Assembly (NCBI GenBank): GCA_016714015.1
Contig: JADJNZ010000005.1
Coordinates: 124,001 to 188,000, forward strand
DNA: 64,000 nt
Direction of reading: 5' to 3'
DNA from: Gemmatimonadota bacterium
GTDB taxonomy: Bacteria; Gemmatimonadota; Gemmatimonadetes; Gemmatimonadales; Gemmatimonadaceae
The notes under the pieces were generated by a model. It saw only the letters and a program-made list of their open reading frames with translations. It did no database searches and had not been told where the DNA came from. The position numbers and the translations under genes are program-made. Positions 43,708-55,367 of the stretch are shown here, in pieces. Numbering within the stretch: the stretch's first letter is position 1; every line of letters starts with the position of its first letter.

Positions 43708-43751
43708 GCGGAAGGCGGAAGGCGGAAGGAAGAAGGAAGAAGGCAGAGCGG
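43708..43751. repeat. GGAAGGC heptamer run between convergent genes
   Basis: GCGGAAGGCGGAAGGCGGAAG continues as GAAGGAAGAAGG, filling the gap between the Cys4 gene (+) and the DUF255 gene (-). It is a diverged, one-sided member of the TGAAGGN repeat family without a pairing arm. Confidence 0.6.
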
Positions 43752-45794
<2,043 letters not shown>

Positions 45795-45851
45795 GATACA
45801 TTCAGTCTACTGAACGACACGACCGCCGCCCATCCTATCGGACTCGCCGCC

Positions 45852-47399
45852 GTGCTCGACCGGACGACCCCCCACGAAGACCCGACGGCCTGGCGACAGG
45901 CCCTGCTGATCCTCGCGGCGGCCGCACTCCTGCGGCTCGCGCTCGCCGCGGTCGTCCCGCTCTTCCCGGACGAGGCCTACTACTGGGAGTGGTCGCGCCG
46001 CCTCGCCGGCGGCTACTTCGACCATCCGCCGGGCATCGCCTGGCTCGTGCGCGCGGGCACGGCGCTCCTCGGTCCGTCGCCGTTCGCGGTCCGTCTGGCG
46101 CCGATCCTCGTCGCGAGCTCGGGCGGCCTCGCGATCGCCCTCGCGGCGCGCACGCTCGCCGGGGACCGCGCGGCGCGCTACGCCGCCTTGATCTTCTCGG
46201 TGATGCCGCTCGCGGCGGCGGGGCTCGTGATCGCGACGCCGGATGCGCCGCTCCTCGCGGCGCTGGCGTGGACGCTCTACGCGGTGGTGCGCGCGCTCGG
46301 TGCGGCGCCCCGGAGCACCGCCGCGACGCGCTGGTGGCTCGTCGCCGGGCTCGCGATCGGGTGCGCCATGTCGTCCAAGTTCACCGGCGTCTTCGCGCCC
46401 ATCGCGCTGCTCATCGCATTCGCGGTGGATCCGTCGTTGCGCGCGCGCTTCCGCGAGCCGGGCCCCTGGCTCGCGGTGCTGCTCGCCTCCGCGGTCATGA
46501 TCCCGGTCCTCCAGTGGAACGCGAGCCACGACTGGATCGCCTTCCGCTTCCAGCTCGGGCACGGACTCGGCGGCAACGCGCGCGAGAACCTCTTCCAGCG
46601 CGAGCTCAACCTCGTCGGCTCGCAGTTCCTGCTCGTCACGCCCATCCTCTTCGTGCTCGTGATCGGCGCGATCCGGCGCAACCTGCGCGCGCCGCGGCAC
46701 GAGGCGCGATTCGCGCTCGCCGCCATCTCGGCGTTCTGCGTCCTCTTCTTCGTCTACAGCGCGACGCGGCGGAACCAGGAGGCGAACTGGCCGGCCATCG
46801 CCTGGATCCCGGCGCTCATCCTCGTCGCGGCGGCGCGCGATGGCGCGCGCAGCGCGTGGGAACGGCGCGCCGCCTGGCTCGCCGGCGGACTGAGCGCGAT
46901 CCTGCTGCTGCACGCGGTGTTCCGCATCATCCCGCTGCCCGCGCGCCGCGACCAGGTCTCGCTCGCGCACGGCTGGGACCGGCTCGCGCTCGCCGTCGAT
47001 TCGGCGCGCTTGTCACTCGCGGGTCCCGACGGCACCACGCCGCCGGTCGCGGCCAACCGGTACCAGGACGCGGCACTGCTCTCGTACCACATGCCGGGCC
47101 GTCCCTACGTCACCGCGCTCAACCTCGGCGGTCGCCGCAACCAGTACGACCTGTGGACGCGCTACACCGATCTCGAGGCGCCGGGTGCCGACCTGCTCCT
47201 CGTGCTCGAGATGCCGCGCGAGGGGCTCCCCGGCCCCATCCGGCGCCTGATCATGCACTACACGAGCGTCACGCCGGGGCCGGTCATCCCGCTCCTGCGC
47301 GACGGTGAGACCGTCGGCCGCCGCCAGCTCTGGACGCTCCGCGGGTGGGACGGCAGTTGGCCCGCCGACTCGACCGATCCCCGCGCCGCTCGTCGTTGA
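45852..47399 (+). CDS. ArnT/GT83-like membrane glycosyltransferase
   Basis: 515 aa from a GTG at 45852; no closer ATG exists, and the conserved part begins about 15 residues later. The signature VPLFPDEAYYWEWSRRLAGG and GYFDHPPGIAWLVRAG matches the acidic catalytic loop of ArnT-type enzymes that move a sugar from undecaprenyl phosphate to lipid A or other periplasmic acceptors. About ten to twelve hydrophobic helices follow, then a small soluble C-terminal domain from about residue 370. The acceptor is unknown. Confidence 0.85.
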   Translation: MLDRTTPHEDPTAWRQALLILAAAALLRLALAAVVPLFPDEAYYWEWSRRLAGGYFDHPPGIAWLVRAGTALLGPSPFAVRLAPILVASSGGLAIALAARTLAGDRAARYAALIFSVMPLAAAGLVIATPDAPLLAALAWTLYAVVRALGAAPRSTAATRWWLVAGLAIGCAMSSKFTGVFAPIALLIAFAVDPSLRARFREPGPWLAVLLASAVMIPVLQWNASHDWIAFRFQLGHGLGGNARENLFQRELNLVGSQFLLVTPILFVLVIGAIRRNLRAPRHEARFALAAISAFCVLFFVYSATRRNQEANWPAIAWIPALILVAAARDGARSAWERRAAWLAGGLSAILLLHAVFRIIPLPARRDQVSLAHGWDRLALAVDSARLSLAGPDGTTPPVAANRYQDAALLSYHMPGRPYVTALNLGGRRNQYDLWTRYTDLEAPGADLLLVLEMPREGLPGPIRRLIMHYTSVTPGPVIPLLRDGETVGRRQLWTLRGWDGSWPADSTDPRAARR

Positions 47400-47400
47400 G

Positions 47401-47432
47401 CTTCCATCCTTCATCCTTCAGCCTTCATCCGG
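47401..47432 (+). repeat. CCTTCAN heptamer run before the M20 peptidase gene
   Basis: CTTCCATCCTTCATCCTTCA followed by GCCTTCATCCGG: the inverse orientation of the TGAAGGN family, placed directly before the ATG at 47433 where a ribosome site would be expected. No Shine-Dalgarno sequence is seen. Confidence 0.7.
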
Positions 47433-48809
47433 ATGTCGCTCGCCCCTGCTCTCGAGACCTGGCTCTCCGAACACGACCAGCGTCTGCACTCCGACCTCTT
47501 CGAGTTCCTCCGCATCCCGAGCGTCAGCGCGCGGAGCGAGCACAAGGGCGACGTCGCGCGCGCCGCGCAGTGGGTGCACGGCCATCTCGCGCGCCTCGGC
47601 TTCACCACCGAGACCATCGCCACGCCGGGCCACCCCGTGGTCCTGGGCGAGTGGCGGAAGGCGCCGCCGGGCGCGCCGACGGTGCTCGTGTACGGGCACT
47701 ACGACGTGCAGCCGCCCGAGCCGCTCGAACTCTGGACCTCGCCGGCGTTCACGCCCACGCTGCGCAACGGCAAGATCTATGCGCGCGGATCGGTGGACGA
47801 CAAGGGGCAGCTCTGGCTCCACATCGCCGCCCTCGAGGCGCATCTCGCCGCGCGGGGCACGCTGCCGGTGAACGTGATCGTCCTCGCCGAAGGGGAGGAG
47901 GAGGTGGGCTCGGAGAACCTGGCGCCGTTCATCGAGCGCCACCGCGAGCGACTCCACTGCGACGCGGTCGTGATCTCCGACTCGACGATGTTCGCGCCGG
48001 GGATCCCGAGCATCCTGAGTTCGCTGCGCGGCCTCGCGTACTTCGAGATCGACGTCGTCGGGCCCAACAGCGACCTGCACTCGGGGATGTACGGCGGGGC
48101 GGTGGTGAATCCGGCGACGGCGCTCGCCCGGATCATCGCGAGCTTCCATGACGCCGACGGGCGGATCGCGATCCCCGGGTTCTACGACCGGGTGAAGCCG
48201 TTCCCCGAGGGGGTGCGCGCGGGGATGAAGCAGCTGCCGTTCGACGAGAGCGAGTTCATGCGCCACCTCGACGTCGCGGCGCTGGGCGGCGAAGCGGGAT
48301 ACACCACGCTCGAGAAGCTCTGGACGCGTCCCACCTGCGAGGTGAACGGATTGCTCTCCGGCTACACCGGCGAAGGGGCGAAGACGGTGCTGCCCGGCAA
48401 GTCGATGGCGAAGGTCAGCTGCCGTCTCGTGCCCGACCAGGATCCGGCGACGATCCACGCGCTGCTCGACGCGCATGTGCAGCGCGTGAAGCCCGACGGC
48501 GTGACGGTGACGGTCACGGCGCTCCACGGCGGGAACCCGTGGCGCGCCGATCTCTCCGGCCCGATCTACGATGCCGCCGCGCGCGCGCTCGAGGCGGCAT
48601 TCGGCCGGCGCCCGGTGATCACCGGCGAAGGCGGCTCGATCCCCGTCGTCGGCGACTTCGAGCGCCTGCTGCAGGCGCCGGTGCTGCTCGTCGGCTTCGG
48701 GCTCCCGGGCGAGAACGCGCACGCGCCCGACGAGTGGATCAGCCAGGACAACTTCCGTCGCGGCATGCGGGCCATCGCGGCGCTCTGGGACGAGCTGGCG
48801 CGCGGGTGA
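47433..48809 (+). CDS. M20 family dipeptidase
   Basis: 458 aa. Zinc-dependent cleavage of dipeptides or amides. The catalytic sequence is intact: LVYGHYDVQPPEPLELW with metal ligands His and Asp, ARGSVDDKGQLWLHI, AEGEEEVGSENL, ISDSTMF and the C-terminal GFGLPGENAHAPDEW. The dimerisation domain lies at about 200-330 with DLHSGMYGGAVVNP. The arrangement matches the CNDP-like dipeptidase subgroup. The FkbM gene starts inside its stop codon. Confidence 0.92.
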   Translation: MSLAPALETWLSEHDQRLHSDLFEFLRIPSVSARSEHKGDVARAAQWVHGHLARLGFTTETIATPGHPVVLGEWRKAPPGAPTVLVYGHYDVQPPEPLELWTSPAFTPTLRNGKIYARGSVDDKGQLWLHIAALEAHLAARGTLPVNVIVLAEGEEEVGSENLAPFIERHRERLHCDAVVISDSTMFAPGIPSILSSLRGLAYFEIDVVGPNSDLHSGMYGGAVVNPATALARIIASFHDADGRIAIPGFYDRVKPFPEGVRAGMKQLPFDESEFMRHLDVAALGGEAGYTTLEKLWTRPTCEVNGLLSGYTGEGAKTVLPGKSMAKVSCRLVPDQDPATIHALLDAHVQRVKPDGVTVTVTALHGGNPWRADLSGPIYDAAARALEAAFGRRPVITGEGGSIPVVGDFERLLQAPVLLVGFGLPGENAHAPDEWISQDNFRRGMRAIAALWDELARG

Positions 48810-49669
48810 GTCTCTACGACCGCCTCGCCGCGCTCGGGCGCGCCACGCCGAACTTCCGCGGCAAGGGCACCCTCGCGCGCGCGCTGCACACGCGGCTGCG
48901 CGCAGCCGCCCTCGCGCGTGACCCGATGCGCGAGGTCACGATGCGCGACGGGAGTCGCGCCCGCTGGGACCTGCGCGATGACGCCGAGGCGATGGCCTGC
49001 TGGCTCGGCGAGGCGGATGACGACGTGCGCGACGCCTTGCTGGCGCGCGTGAAGCCCGACGCGACGGTCTTCGACGTCGGCGCGAACGTGGGGTGGTGGA
49101 CCGTTCCGCTCGCGCGCCGGCTCGCGCGCGGCGGCGGACGCGTGGTCGCCTTCGAGCCGGTGCCGGCGAACCGCGCGCGCCTGGAGTGGGCGATCGCCGC
49201 CAACGCCGTGGGCGCGCAGGTGCAGGTGGCCGCGGTCGCGCTCGGCGACGCCCCCGGCGAGCTCGGCATGTGGCTCAAGAGCGAGGAGACGGGAGCGGGC
49301 AGCGGCACGGCCGCGCTCGTCACGGGCGATGGGCCGAGTCATCTGCGGGTGCCGGTGGTGACCCTCGACGCCTGGACGGCGGAGCAGGGGCTCACGCGCT
49401 GCGACCTGATGAAGCTCGACATCGAAGGGGCGGAGCTGATGATGCTGCGCGGCGCCGAGCGGTTCATCGCGGCGACGCGGCCGCTGATCTTCGGGGAGTT
49501 CGAGGCGTACTGGCTCTCGACGTTCGGGGCGACGTTCGTGGATGTGGCGGAGTGGGCGGGGCGGAACCGGTATGCGATGCGGCGGTGGGATGCGCGCGCG
49601 GCGCGGTTCGTGGCGCTCGAGGAGGTCAGAGAGGGCGTGCAGGACGTGTTGCTCGAGCCGGCGGGATGA
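48806..49669 (+). CDS. FkbM-family SAM-dependent methyltransferase
   Basis: 287 aa, GTG start overlapping the peptidase stop. Rossmann fold with the SAM motif TVFDVGANVGWWTVPLARR, acidic VVAFEPVPANRARLEWAI, and the FkbM motifs VTLDAWTAEQGLTRCDLMK and LDIEGAELMMLRGAERF. Such enzymes methylate sugars or polyketide hydroxyls. The coupling to an unrelated dipeptidase probably reflects compaction. Confidence 0.88.
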   Translation: MSLYDRLAALGRATPNFRGKGTLARALHTRLRAAALARDPMREVTMRDGSRARWDLRDDAEAMACWLGEADDDVRDALLARVKPDATVFDVGANVGWWTVPLARRLARGGGRVVAFEPVPANRARLEWAIAANAVGAQVQVAAVALGDAPGELGMWLKSEETGAGSGTAALVTGDGPSHLRVPVVTLDAWTAEQGLTRCDLMKLDIEGAELMMLRGAERFIAATRPLIFGEFEAYWLSTFGATFVDVAEWAGRNRYAMRRWDARAARFVALEEVREGVQDVLLEPAG

Positions 49670-49795
49670 AGGCTGAAGGATGGAGGGTGAAAGTGTGTGA
49701 TGCGGAATGCGGGGACCGGGAGATCGCACCCGGTCCCCGCATCGCCGTTCGACTTTCACCCTTCATCCTTCATCCTTCAGCCTTCAGCCTTCATC
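49663..49795. repeat. Full two-module repeat with long self-complementarity
   Basis: Left block 49663-49714 matches the copy at 30432-30483 at 50 of 52 positions. The right end (49749-49795) carries ACTTTCACCCTTCATCCTTC and then further CCTTCAT/CCTTCAG heptamers, which pair with the left block. The first bases overlap the last codons of the FkbM gene. The element fills the gap between the convergent FkbM gene and rho. Confidence 0.85.
49707..49742. terminator. 14-bp-stem hairpin between fkbM-like gene and rho
   Basis: ATGCGGGGACCGGG (49707-49720) and CCCGGTCCCCGCAT (49729-49742) are perfect complements around an 8-base loop. It sits at the centre of the larger repeat and can stop transcription in both directions. 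Confidence 0.7.
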
Positions 49796-49801
49796 CGCCG
49801 T

Positions 49802-51409
<1,608 letters not shown>

Positions 51410-51603
51410 GCAATTGGGTGTAGGACCACGAGGGTCGTTGCGGAGCGAACCGCAGAGCCAGCGATGTGCTGCGAGCGTCCAGACGAATCCGGCCAGGTCC
51501 CGGTCAGTCTGCCGGGGAGGCGCCGCGCTCAAGGGCGGGGCGGGGGAGCGTCGGGGAGCGCGATCGTCCGGTGGGCAAGGCCGCGCCGTGACGAGCGTGA
51601 ATG

Positions 51604-51632
51604 AGTATCACCTGTCCCGGGACGGGACGCAA
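51604..51632 (-). promoter_or_regulatory. Candidate sigma-70-type promoter for rho
   Basis: On the minus strand TTGCGT (51632-51627) and GATACT (51609-51604) are 17 bp apart. Transcription would begin near 51597, giving a leader of about 190 bases before the rho ATG; long leaders are common for rho, which often regulates itself. Confidence 0.45.
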
Positions 51633-51663
51633 CCCTTTCCCCGCACCCCGGGCTGGAACCGGG

Positions 51664-51858
51664 TCAGACCCGGTCGGGCGGGACCTGTTCCCGGACGATC
51701 CGCACCAGTCGACGGCACAGCTCGATCGCCCGCTCCACCGACGCCCGATGCTCCACCGGCAGCTCCTCCATCTCGAGGAGTTGCAGCTCGGCCAGGAGCG
51801 CGGCCAGCGGGTTGTTCAACGTGTGTTGCAGTCCCTTCGGACGGTCCGGCGTGGTCAA
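51664..51858 (-). CDS. Stand-alone histidine-kinase dimerisation (DHp-like) mini-protein
   Basis: 64 aa from a TTG at 51858. Almost the whole sequence is one HisKA-like helical hairpin: GLQHTLNNPLAALLAELQLL has the H-box with a phospho-acceptor His and the N-P-L pattern, and the second helix HRASVERAIELCRRLVRIVR follows. No ATPase, sensor or receiver domain is encoded. The frame stays open upstream (ESYAYAITLGTGDLLTTPDR), so a different start is possible. It may serve as a phosphotransfer or dimerisation adaptor, or be the leftover of a kinase. It is divergent from the TPR gene. Confidence 0.5.
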   Translation of the reverse strand: MTTPDRPKGLQHTLNNPLAALLAELQLLEMEELPVEHRASVERAIELCRRLVRIVREQVPPDRV

Positions 51859-51904
51859 CAGGTCTCCGGTGCCAAGCGTGATCGCATACGCATAACTTTC
51901 CCCA

Positions 51905-52501
51905 ATGGTCCGCCAAGCGCCAGATGCGCGCGCCGCCGTCGCGGCCGCCGTTCGTGACTACAAATCCGAAGCCGACATCCCCCAGCTCCTCGCCCGCCTC
52001 GACGCCATCTGCGCCGACACGGCCGACACCGCCGCGCTCGTCGCGGCGGTGGAGCCCTTCCGCGAGATGCACGAGGTCGCCGGCCCCGTCTACGAACGCG
52101 TCGTCGAGCGCGAGCCCGAGAACGCCACGGCGCTCGTCGCCCTCGCCAACGCCTACTGGCTCACGGGCCGCGGTCCCGACGTCGTGGGGGCGATCGCGTC
52201 GCGCGCGCTCGCGGTCGATCCGTCCAATCGTGCGGCCTGGCACCTCTGGGCGCTCACCGAGCCGTCGCCCCGCGGCCGCATGAACCGCTGGCATCAGGTC
52301 ACCCAGCGCTTCCCCGAGGACAAGCTCGCCCACGCCGCCCTGGCCGACAACGCGGCCGGGGTGGCGAGCGCCGAGAACGATTCGGTCGCGCTCAAGCTCG
52401 CGGTGGGGACCTACGAGATGCTCCTCGCCACCGCCACCGCACCCAACGAGCGCACCGCGCTCACCGATGCGCTGACGACCCTGAAGAAGTGGTCGTTCTG
52501 A
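51905..52501 (+). CDS. TPR-like protein
   Basis: 198 aa, all helical. At least two TPR-type units are visible, including PVYERVVEREPENATALVAL and ASRALAVDPSNRAAWHLWAL. It lacks a signal peptide and is likely a cytoplasmic scaffold. TAACTT lies 6 bp before the ATG, so the transcript may be leaderless. Its 3' end overlaps the end of the convergent AraC-type gene by 41 bp. Confidence 0.6.
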   Translation: MVRQAPDARAAVAAAVRDYKSEADIPQLLARLDAICADTADTAALVAAVEPFREMHEVAGPVYERVVEREPENATALVALANAYWLTGRGPDVVGAIASRALAVDPSNRAAWHLWALTEPSPRGRMNRWHQVTQRFPEDKLAHAALADNAAGVASAENDSVALKLAVGTYEMLLATATAPNERTALTDALTTLKKWSF

Positions 52502-53279
52502 CCGCCGTCGGGACCAACCGCTCCATCAGCCGGTCGATCAGCTCCGCGGGCGCGACCCGTTCGCGCGCCCGCGCCGTGGTCATGCCGGTGGCCCATCGCA
52601 TCGTCTTCGTGAGATGATGCGCGCTCGAGAAGCGTAGCGCCTCCGCCACCGCCTCGATCGCCTCGTCCGACTCGCGGAGCAGCGCATATGCGCGGAGTGC
52701 GCGCGCTGCGGCGATCACCTCGCGCGGCGAGGCGAACTCCGCGCGCTCGAACTCGCGATAGACCGTGCGGCGCGACACGGCGGCCGCGGCCGCGAGGTCG
52801 GGCACGCCACGGAACGCCGCCGGCGTGCGGATCACCCGCTCGACCGCGCGCGCGACCTCCGCGGGCAGCCGGCCGAGCGGCGCCTCGAGGCGCGCGAGCA
52901 GCGCCGCGCCGAGCGCGACGCCCGGCTGCGACGCGAGGACCGCCTCGAGCTGCCAGCGTTCGTCGTCGTGGTCATGGAGCACGAGCTGCGCGAATCCCGC
53001 CCGCCCGAGCGCGGCCAGCGCGCCGGCCGTCGGGGCCCCGAGGGCGGCGTAGATGACGAAGGGCATCGACTTGAAGCGCGCGCGCAGCGCGACGATCGGC
53101 GCCGCGTCGGTGCGCCCGCCGCCGAACGCGGGATCGGCGATCACGACGTCCACCGCGCAGCGGCGCACGATGCTCTCCGCGTGCTCCCAGTCCGCCGCCA
53201 CCTGGACGCGGTGCGGTGCATCGAGCGCCGCGCGGAGGCGGTCGAGGCGCGCGGGGGGCAGGCAGGCGAGGACGATCAT
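52461..53279 (-). CDS. Receiver-like/AraC-type HTH regulator
   Basis: 272 aa from the ATG at 53279, which overlaps the previous gene's stop. Residues 1-120 look like a response-regulator fold (MIVLACLPPARLDRLRAALD, DVVIADPAFGGG, FVIYAALGAPTAGALAALG, AGFAQLVLHDHDDE) with an Asp in the expected strand but without the usual acidic pocket and lysine. Residues ~155-255 are an AraC-type pair of HTHs (VPDLAAAAAVSRRTVYREFE, VAEALRFSSAHHLTKTMRW). It probably senses by a route other than standard phosphorylation. It shares a transcript with the helical-repeat gene upstream. Confidence 0.75.
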   Translation of the reverse strand: MIVLACLPPARLDRLRAALDAPHRVQVAADWEHAESIVRRCAVDVVIADPAFGGGRTDAAPIVALRARFKSMPFVIYAALGAPTAGALAALGRAGFAQLVLHDHDDERWQLEAVLASQPGVALGAALLARLEAPLGRLPAEVARAVERVIRTPAAFRGVPDLAAAAAVSRRTVYREFERAEFASPREVIAAARALRAYALLRESDEAIEAVAEALRFSSAHHLTKTMRWATGMTTARARERVAPAELIDRLMERLVPTAVRTTTSSGSSAHR

Positions 53280-54265
53280 GGGGACGGCTCCGGCGCGAGT
53301 CCCGCGCCGCGCAGCGCGTCGGCGATGGCGCGCGCGACCTCGATCGCCGTCGCGCGATCCGATTCCGCGCGCCGCGGTGACGGCCGCGTTCCGGCGAGGC
53401 GGATCGCCTCGAGCGCGCCGCGGGTCACGCGCGCCGCATCGATCGCGCCCATCACCTCGAGCCACCCGGCGAGGGAGACGAGGATCTCGTCGCGCTCGAT
53501 GACGCCCGGCGCGAGGTCGAAGGCGCGGAACGCCTGTCGGGCCGCGGCCCCGCGGTCACCGCGCGCCCAGCTCAGCTGCGCGCGTTCGTAGAGCAGCATC
53601 GACGTCACCACCGCCGACTGCGCGTCCTCCGCATCGGCGATGAGCTCGTCGATCATCGCGTCCGCGGCGGCATGGTCGCCGCGATCCCAGAGGACCTTCG
53701 CCCGACCGAGCCGCGCGAGGAGCTGTCGCAGGCGATCGCGGTCCCGCGCCGCGAGGGCGGCCGCCTGCGCGTAGCACTGGTCGGCCCATCCCAGCTCGCC
53801 CGCGCGTCGCAGGCAGCGGCCGGCGCGCATCTGGCTCTCGAACGCGAGGTCCAGCTGCGTCACCGGATCCGCGTGCCGGGCGATCGTCGCGTAGACGTCG
53901 CCCGCCTCGGCCTGGTGGCCGCGCGACTCGAGCAGCACGGCCAGCCCGTGCAGGCGCGGCAGCAGCGGGTGCGGCTCCGCCGCCGGCAGCGCGACCAGCG
54001 TCTCGGTGATCGCCGCGAGGATGCCGCGCAGCTCGGCGTCGACCTCCAGTCGCGCGATGTCGTCGCGCGTGGTCGCGAGTGTGCGCGACGACTCCGATGT
54101 CATCACGGAGCCGAACGCCACCCAGTGGTCGAAGAGCCGGAGGGTGAGGAACGCGGCCTGCGCCGCCCGGAATCGCGGATCCTCGGGCGCGACCGTCGCC
54201 ATCGTCTCGAGCAGCGAGACGTGGCGGAGGGCGGGGTGCGGGGTGCGGGGGCGGCGGATCGGCAT
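53276..54265 (-). CDS. Helical-repeat (TPR-like) protein paired with the AraC-type regulator
   Basis: 329 aa. It is built of Ala/Arg/Leu-rich helix pairs, such as LAFESQMRAGRCLRRAGELG, WADQCYAQAAALAARDRDRL and RAKVLWDRGDHAAADAMIDE, spaced like TPRs. No signal peptide or catalytic motif is seen. Its stop overlaps the regulator start by 4 bp, so the two products may form a sensing unit. Confidence 0.6.
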   Translation of the reverse strand: MPIRRPRTPHPALRHVSLLETMATVAPEDPRFRAAQAAFLTLRLFDHWVAFGSVMTSESSRTLATTRDDIARLEVDAELRGILAAITETLVALPAAEPHPLLPRLHGLAVLLESRGHQAEAGDVYATIARHADPVTQLDLAFESQMRAGRCLRRAGELGWADQCYAQAAALAARDRDRLRQLLARLGRAKVLWDRGDHAAADAMIDELIADAEDAQSAVVTSMLLYERAQLSWARGDRGAAARQAFRAFDLAPGVIERDEILVSLAGWLEVMGAIDAARVTRGALEAIRLAGTRPSPRRAESDRATAIEVARAIADALRGAGLAPEPSP

Positions 54266-54325
54266 CGCTCCTCGAAGCTACGGCCGATGTCGCACGATCC
54301 TCCCGCCGGGTGTCACAGATTGACG

Positions 54326-55273
54326 CTATCGGGCACGAACGGAGGGTTCCGGGGCCGGTCCCGCCACGTACCGCCCGCGCCGCTCGATCACCCCGAGCCA
54401 CATCTCCAGCTCCTCGGCGAACACCTGTATCCGCGGGATCCGCAGCGGATCGAACGCGCTGTCGTACGGGCTCCGCGCCGGGCCGCCCGAGACCATGAGG
54501 ATCGCGTCGATCGTGTAGCGCGTCGTCCGCTTCGAGCGCGGATCGGTCCACGCGCCCGCGCGCAGCAGCCCGCGGTCCTTCGGCCAGATCCCGAGCGGTA
54601 GCGCGAGCGTGCGCATCTGCACGGTCGTCCCCGCCGAGTCGAGCGCGATCTGCGCGCGCGCCACCTGCTCCTGCACGCCCTCCGCGCTCATGCGCGCGAG
54701 GTTCGCATGCCACAGGGTGTGGTTGCACAGCTCGTACCCGCCGCGCGCGAGGTACTGCACCTTCTTCATGCGCCACTCGGTGCGCTGCCCCTGGATCCCC
54801 TTGTCGCCGAAGAAGGCGTGTCCTTCGGTCGCACTCGGGAGCACGCAGAAGACGGCGCGGCCCTTCCATTCGGGATGCCGGGCCGCGAACGCCTCCCACA
54901 CGCCGAGCGCGGAGGTGGGATCGACGACGAGGGAGTCGCCGCGCTGGACGAACCGGAACTGCCCGGGCGACGCATCGTCGAAGGTGATCACCACCGGCGA
55001 GAGACCGGGCCCGACGTCGATGCGGCGCTCGACGAGTTGGCGCACGGTGATGGGGCGATAGCCGCGCGCATGGAGGAGATCGAGGTCCTTGGCGAAGCGC
55101 TGCCAATTCCGCGACCAGCGGCTCTCGCGGTCGCCGATCAGGTGGTACTCGATGACAGGGATCGCACCGAGGCGGTTCGGTGCGCGGGACGCCGTGGCAG
55201 GCGTGGCGGGCTGGGCAGCGAGCGAGGTCGCGAACGACACCAACGCGAGCAGCGAACGGGGGGACTTCAGCAT
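54326..55273 (-). CDS. Secreted polysaccharide deacetylase (NodB-like)
   Basis: 315 aa. Signal peptide (SLLALVSFATSLAAQ), then a NodB-type fold: IPVIEYHLIGDRES, the catalytic VVITFDDASPGQFRF with the paired Asp, and the metal site NHTLWHANLARMS with two His. It would deacetylate cell-wall or extracellular glycans. The FDD-ASPGQ loop differs from the commonest TFDDGP form, as in the subgroup with extended chains between strand 1 and the His box. Confidence 0.85.
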   Translation of the reverse strand: MLKSPRSLLALVSFATSLAAQPATPATASRAPNRLGAIPVIEYHLIGDRESRWSRNWQRFAKDLDLLHARGYRPITVRQLVERRIDVGPGLSPVVITFDDASPGQFRFVQRGDSLVVDPTSALGVWEAFAARHPEWKGRAVFCVLPSATEGHAFFGDKGIQGQRTEWRMKKVQYLARGGYELCNHTLWHANLARMSAEGVQEQVARAQIALDSAGTTVQMRTLALPLGIWPKDRGLLRAGAWTDPRSKRTTRYTIDAILMVSGGPARSPYDSAFDPLRIPRIQVFAEELEMWLGVIERRGRYVAGPAPEPSVRAR

Positions 55274-55367
55274 GCGCGCAACTTAACGGGTGCGCTTCAC
55301 CTCGCGGTCCGCGTCGCCCTCGCAGGGTGCGCGCACCGTGCGCCCTGCCGGCGTCGTCCTTGCGCGA

